64,000 nucleotides of DNA, taken from assembly GCA_023333565.1 (NCBI GenBank), contig JAJKFH010002198.1, forward strand, positions 2,170,001-2,234,000, in the 5' to 3' direction. The translations under genes were made by a program, and so were the position numbers. The notes under the pieces were generated by a model, which was not told where the DNA came from, did no database searches, and saw only the letters and a program-made list of their open reading frames with translations. The number at the start of each line of letters is the position of its first letter. Position 1 is the stretch's first letter. Positions 63,427 through 64,000 of this stretch are shown here, one piece after another. This DNA comes from Puffinus mauretanicus (taxonomy: Eukaryota; Chordata; Aves; Procellariiformes; Procellariidae).

Positions 63427-63472
63427 CTGTGACAGGTGTCTTCTCTCGTGTTTGCCTCATCCAATTTAGGCT
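63427..63472 (-). other. Exon-like segment on minus strand (46 nt), candidate only
   Basis: The minus-strand acceptor 'tcatggcttttgcag' has a perfect branch-point-like CTGAC about 20 nt upstream of the AG. The donor CACAG|GTAAGC is near consensus. Two frames are open. The one with two leading bases encodes a charged segment (contains LDEANTRED) and leaves two bases, AG. The candidate at 61709-61775 could complete this codon with its first base. Very short exons are unusual but known. No family recognised. Confidence 0.27.
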
Positions 63473-63562
63473 CTGCAAAAGCCATGACAGGGTCAGGAAA
63501 CACATGTCAAAGGTAGCACATAGGTGCTGGAGCTTTCTTAACCTTCATTCAGAGTTTGCCAG

Positions 63563-63605
63563 AGACTTAAGGGAAAAAAAAAAAAAGAAAGTAAAAAAGA
63601 AAAAG
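63563..63605. repeat. A-rich low-complexity tract
   Basis: A run of about 13 A is followed by AAAG/AAAAAG words. It encodes the Lys-rich tail of a chance open frame (63429-63623). Confidence 0.8.
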
Positions 63606-64000
63606 TCACCATACAGCACTTAGATGTTTAACGTTGTTGTGGTGTAATTAAGCAGTATCCAGATGTGATTATGTTAATTTCATTTTATATGCAATACAGT
63701 ATTTCCATAATGACTGGATGGGACATTGCATTTACATTGTTCTGTACTTTAATCTCAGAAATCATTGTTATTGATACCATAGTATTATGAGAGTTAATGT
63801 CTATAAAGTCTCTCTACAACCATCCAGCTGTTTTTGGCTCTCAGTTCATCAAATGTTAAACATCATAAAACAGTGCAGGATTGTTCCCACCTTAAAATCC
63901 AACATTATTCTCTATGCATATGACTAAATGGGTCATTTTATTCTTCTTTGCTTGTTGTTAAACATAATAAAAATTCTCTTTTACACCCAACAGCTTTTTT

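Noticed and set aside
1..64000. Bacterial-type systems, CRISPR arrays, phage genes, tRNA or rRNA genes, mitochondrial inserts
   Set aside because: No operon-like gene density, no regularly spaced repeats, no cloverleaf with usable A and B boxes, and no rRNA or mitochondrial sequence recognised.

Overview
The window looks like nuclear DNA from a bird. It is AT-rich and has no prokaryotic gene density or operons. Its clear interspersed repeats are a CR1 LINE of the avian type and two solo LTRs of avian endogenous-retrovirus families. Repeat-family names rest on recalled consensus sequences, because no search could be run. I recognise no intact protein-coding gene and no tRNA, rRNA or CRISPR array. 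Most of the 64 kb reads as intergenic or long-intron sequence.

Layout. Positions 1-5810 are AT-rich with a short CpG-dense block (258-415), an ancient antisense LINE fragment (2830-3140), a MIR/CORE-SINE-like remnant (3540-3705) and one exon-like segment (3901-3982). An ERVL-type solo LTR lies at 5811-6600 (+) with an imperfect 5-bp target duplication. Positions 6601-22540 are mostly unannotatable, with microsatellites and a second MIR-like remnant (14530-14650). A decayed CR1 3' end lies at 22545-23280 (+). Positions 23281-36950 hold a TTTA microsatellite, a second plus-strand exon-like segment (24113-24202), small GC-rich blocks (33860-34030, 35960-36250) and an alternating purine-pyrimidine tract (35331-35430). 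Another old CR1/L3-like fragment is at 36950-37215 (+).

The best-supported element is the CR1 fragment at 38836-41148 (+). It carries the C-terminal part of the ORF1 SGNH-type esterase, then the ORF2 endonuclease and the front of the reverse transcriptase. It stops before the RT catalytic YADD box, so it is truncated at both ends, unlike the usual 5'-truncated CR1 copies. It is dead: two stops in ORF1, and three single-base frameshifts plus three stops in ORF2. A second solo LTR, in minus orientation, is at 50184-50733.

Positions 50734-64000 contain a strand-asymmetric pyrimidine tract (56570-57060). On the minus strand there are three short segments with good splice signals and compatible reading phases (63427-63472, 61709-61775, 58752-58858). 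These could be exons of an undescribed transcript, but introns are full of decoy exons, so they are candidates only. I found no convincing new biological system. The items most worth checking are the doubly truncated CR1, the minus-strand exon set and the isolated CpG-rich blocks.
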